This document shows, one piece after another, positions 4,599 through 6,314 of a stretch of 6,314 bases of DNA. Origin of the DNA: an uncultured Burkholderiales bacterium (GTDB lineage Bacteria > Pseudomonadota > Gammaproteobacteria > Burkholderiales > Burkholderiaceae). A program made the position numbers and the translations under genes. The DNA lies in assembly GCA_903845315.1 (NCBI GenBank), contig CAIMWY010000337.1, forward strand, positions 1 through 6,314, read 5' to 3'. Positions within the stretch are counted from its first letter, which is position 1. Every line of letters begins with the position of its first letter. Below the pieces are notes generated by a model. That model was not told where the DNA came from. It ran no database searches and worked only from the letters and a program-made list of their open reading frames with translations.

Positions 4599-5324
4599 AT
4601 GGATTTCAAACTCGAAGTTCCCACAGCGTTGACTTATTTTGGATCGCTGGTTCAAAGTGACACCCAGTTTCCGTTGCTTGAAGCTGCCACCAGTTTGGCG
4701 CAAGACGAGTACCCCGACCTAGACATCCAGCAAGTTCTCGATCAGGTGGATCAACTGGGCGAGCGGATCAAGCGGCGCTTGCCATCGGATGCAGGGGGCT
4801 TGCACCGCTTGCGTTTGCTCAACAGTTTCTTTTTCGATGACTTGGGTTTTGCAGGGAATTTGAACAATTACTACGACCCTGACAACAGCTTTGTCCACGC
4901 GGTGCTGCACACCCGCCGGGGCATACCCATCAGCTTGGCGGTCATTTGGCTAGAGCTGGCCTCGGGCTTGGGCTTGGAGGCATCAGGGGTGAGTTTTCCG
5001 GGGCACTTTTTGCTCAAAGTCAAGTTGCCTTTTCCACATGAAGGGCAGGTGGTGATGGACCCGTTCACGGGGCAGTCATTGAGCAAAGAAGACTTGTCAG
5101 AGCGCTTGGCGCCGATCCACGCAGAGACGGGCTTGGTGCGTGATGGGGATGTATCAGATGCGTTGCTCAAGCACTATTTGAGGCCTGCAACTCCAAGAGA
5201 AATTCTGGCGCGAATGCTGCGCAATTTGGATGAGATCTACATCACCCACGGGGATGTGGTGCGCCGTGGGTGGGTGAAAAAACGTTTGGCCGTTTTACTA
5301 CCGCACGCAGACGAGAGGGCCTGA
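4599..5324 (+). CDS. SirB1 / transglutaminase-like family protein
   Basis: A 241-residue soluble protein with the SirB1 N-terminal, transglutaminase-like core (Transglut_core2 type). Visible marks are LNSFFFDDLGFAGN (74-87), NNYYDPDNSFVHAVL (89-103), RRGIPISLAVIWLELA (106-121) and VSFPGHFLLKV (131-141), then VMDPFTGQ (152-159). The family is widespread in proteobacteria and has no settled biochemical role. Residues with the thiol-protease fold's His and Asp positions persist (H136, D154), but the whole protein contains no cysteine, so thiol transglutaminase or protease chemistry is excluded. Relatives I remember run to about 270-290 residues, with TPR-like repeats after a 'RLAVLLP' segment. 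Here that segment is at 229-235 and the protein ends six residues later, so the C-terminal repeat region looks lost. It is probably co-transcribed with murJ. The ATG at 4599 is chosen for its AGGAG site and the N-terminus MDFKLEVP, and 4581 would add six residues. Confidence 0.88.
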   Translation: MDFKLEVPTALTYFGSLVQSDTQFPLLEAATSLAQDEYPDLDIQQVLDQVDQLGERIKRRLPSDAGGLHRLRLLNSFFFDDLGFAGNLNNYYDPDNSFVHAVLHTRRGIPISLAVIWLELASGLGLEASGVSFPGHFLLKVKLPFPHEGQVVMDPFTGQSLSKEDLSERLAPIHAETGLVRDGDVSDALLKHYLRPATPREILARMLRNLDEIYITHGDVVRRGWVKKRLAVLLPHADERA

Positions 5325-5331
5325 CGCTGCT

Positions 5332-6314
5332 TTAAGCGACAACAACCGCAGCGCCGTCACCGCGCTCTGTGATGACACCGATGGTGTGTACATGTTCGCC
5401 TTGATTGCGCAGGAGCGCAGCACAGGCTTGTGCATGCGCCGCATCGACCACCACCACCATGCCGATGCCATTGTTGAACGTGCGGTTCATCTCCATGTCG
5501 TCAATGCCCGCCGTGGTTTGCAGCCATGCAAACAACTCGGTTTGCGGCCAACTGCCTTTGCGCAGGTGGGCTGCCAGGCCATCGGGCAGGACACGAGGAA
5601 TGTTTTCTAACAAACCACCGCCCGTGATGTGGGCCAAGGCTTTGATAGGTTGGCTAGCCAGTGCTGCCAGCACGCTTTTGACATACAGGCGGGTGGGCGC
5701 CATGATGGCTTGTTTGAAAGGCTGAGCGTCTAATGTCGCGGGGGTGTTGTGGCCTGCGCGTTCAATGACCTTGCGCACCAGCGAGAAACCATTGGAGTGC
5801 ACACCCGATGAGGCCAGTCCAAGCACCACGTCGCCGGCTTGCACGGTTTGACCAGTCAGGATTTTGGATTTTTCGACCGCGCCAACCGCAAAACCTGCCA
5901 AGTCATATTCGCCATCGGGGTACATGCCGGGCATTTCAGCGGTTTCGCCGCCAATCAGGGCACAGCCAGACAACTCACAGCCTTTGGCAATGCCGCCAAC
6001 CACAGCCGCTGCGGTATCAACATCGAGTTTGCCGCAAGCAAAGTAGTCTAAGAAAAATAGAGGTTCTGCACCTTGCACCAACACGTCGTTGACGCTCATG
6101 GCCACCAGATCAATGCCTACGGTGTCGTGCATCTGCCACTCGAATGCCAAGCGCAGTTTGGTACCCACACCATCTGTGCCACTTACCAATACGGGCTCTT
6201 TGTATCGTTTGGGCACTTCAAACAGCGCCCCAAATCCGCCAATGCCAGCCAACACACCTTCACGCATGGTCTTTTTAGCCAGCGGTTTGATTCGCTCGAT
6301 CAACGCATCTCCAG
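5332..6314 (-). CDS. purM: Phosphoribosylformylglycinamidine cyclo-ligase (AIR synthetase), N-terminus beyond window
   Basis: Cytoplasmic enzyme of de novo purine synthesis. It closes the imidazole ring, converting formylglycinamidine ribonucleotide to aminoimidazole ribonucleotide with ATP. The visible 326 residues begin [14 protein letters not shown] and stay open to the right edge. The family is about 345-350 residues long and usually has some 20 residues before this point, so the true start lies outside. The TTG at 6303-6301 encodes an internal leucine and is not the start. Counting from that leucine, marks are SGTDGVGTK (41-49), [17 protein letters not shown] (71-87), [11 protein letters not shown] (118-128), [11 protein letters not shown] (165-175), [13 protein letters not shown] (225-237) and [10 protein letters not shown] (273-282). 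These are the ATP- and substrate-binding segments of the PurM/PurL superfamily. The stop is 7 bp from the convergent SirB1-like stop, with no terminator between. The call is firm. Confidence 0.97.
   Translation of the reverse strand, partial: GDALIERIKPLAKKTMREGVLAGIGGFGALFEVPKRYKEPVLVSGTDGVGTKLRLAFEWQMHDTVGIDLVAMSVNDVLVQGAEPLFFLDYFACGKLDVDTAAAVVGGIAKGCELSGCALIGGETAEMPGMYPDGEYDLAGFAVGAVEKSKILTGQTVQAGDVVLGLASSGVHSNGFSLVRKVIERAGHNTPATLDAQPFKQAIMAPTRLYVKSVLAALASQPIKALAHITGGGLLENIPRVLPDGLAAHLRKGSWPQTELFAWLQTTAGIDDMEMNRTFNNGIGMVVVVDAAHAQACAALLRNQGEHVHTIGVITERGDGAAVVVA

Noticed and set aside
6301..6303. TTG at 6303 as the purM start
   Set aside because: The frame stays open upstream as Gly-Asp-Ala, matching the usual [11 protein letters not shown] of PurM, so the codon is an internal leucine.
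1..6314. Mobile element, phage, CRISPR, tRNA or defence system
   Set aside because: All long conserved frames are housekeeping genes. No transposase, integrase, spaced direct-repeat array or tRNA-like cloverleaf was seen.

Overview
The window looks like a stretch of core chromosome from a betaproteobacterium of the order Burkholderiales, most likely family Comamonadaceae (Limnohabitans- or Rhodoferax-like). This rests on protein resemblance (the lysine-rich 99-residue S20, the DUF3579 protein, the MurJ and PurM sequences), on moderate-to-high GC with many TTG leucine codons, and on a gene order I recall as common in that group: argF, argD, DUF3579, rpsT, murJ, sirB1-like, purM. The genus is inference.

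Layout. Bases 1-1923 hold two arginine-biosynthesis genes on the minus strand. argD (acetylornithine aminotransferase) comes first, and its stop overlaps the start of argF (ornithine carbamoyltransferase) in an ATGA, so the two are probably translationally coupled. argF runs off the left edge without its C-terminal quarter. Bases 1924-2141 are a divergent spacer with an AT-rich palindromic core (possible promoters) and an imperfect leader hairpin. A small DUF3579 gene follows on the plus strand (2142-2462). It converges on rpsT (ribosomal protein S20, minus, 2600-2899), with a bidirectional intrinsic terminator and several small inverted repeats between them. rpsT and murJ diverge from a compact spacer (2900-3018) with overlapping promoter-like motifs. 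murJ (lipid II flippase, plus) is followed closely by a SirB1-family gene whose ribosome-binding site lies on the murJ stop. That gene converges, 7 bp apart, on purM (minus), which runs off the right edge and lacks only its N-terminus.

How the genes fit together. The window joins unrelated housekeeping pathways: arginine synthesis (ArgD supplies ornithine by way of acetylornithine, and ArgF converts it to citrulline), translation (S20), cell-wall precursor export (MurJ) and de novo purine synthesis (PurM). I see no mobile element, phage gene, tRNA, rRNA, CRISPR array, toxin-antitoxin pair or defence system. No intergenic stretch exceeds 300 bases. I did not find a new biological system. The items most worth a second look are the uncharacterised DUF3579 gene with its structured leader, the cysteine-free and apparently C-terminally shortened SirB1-like protein, and the palindromes around the rpsT 3' end.
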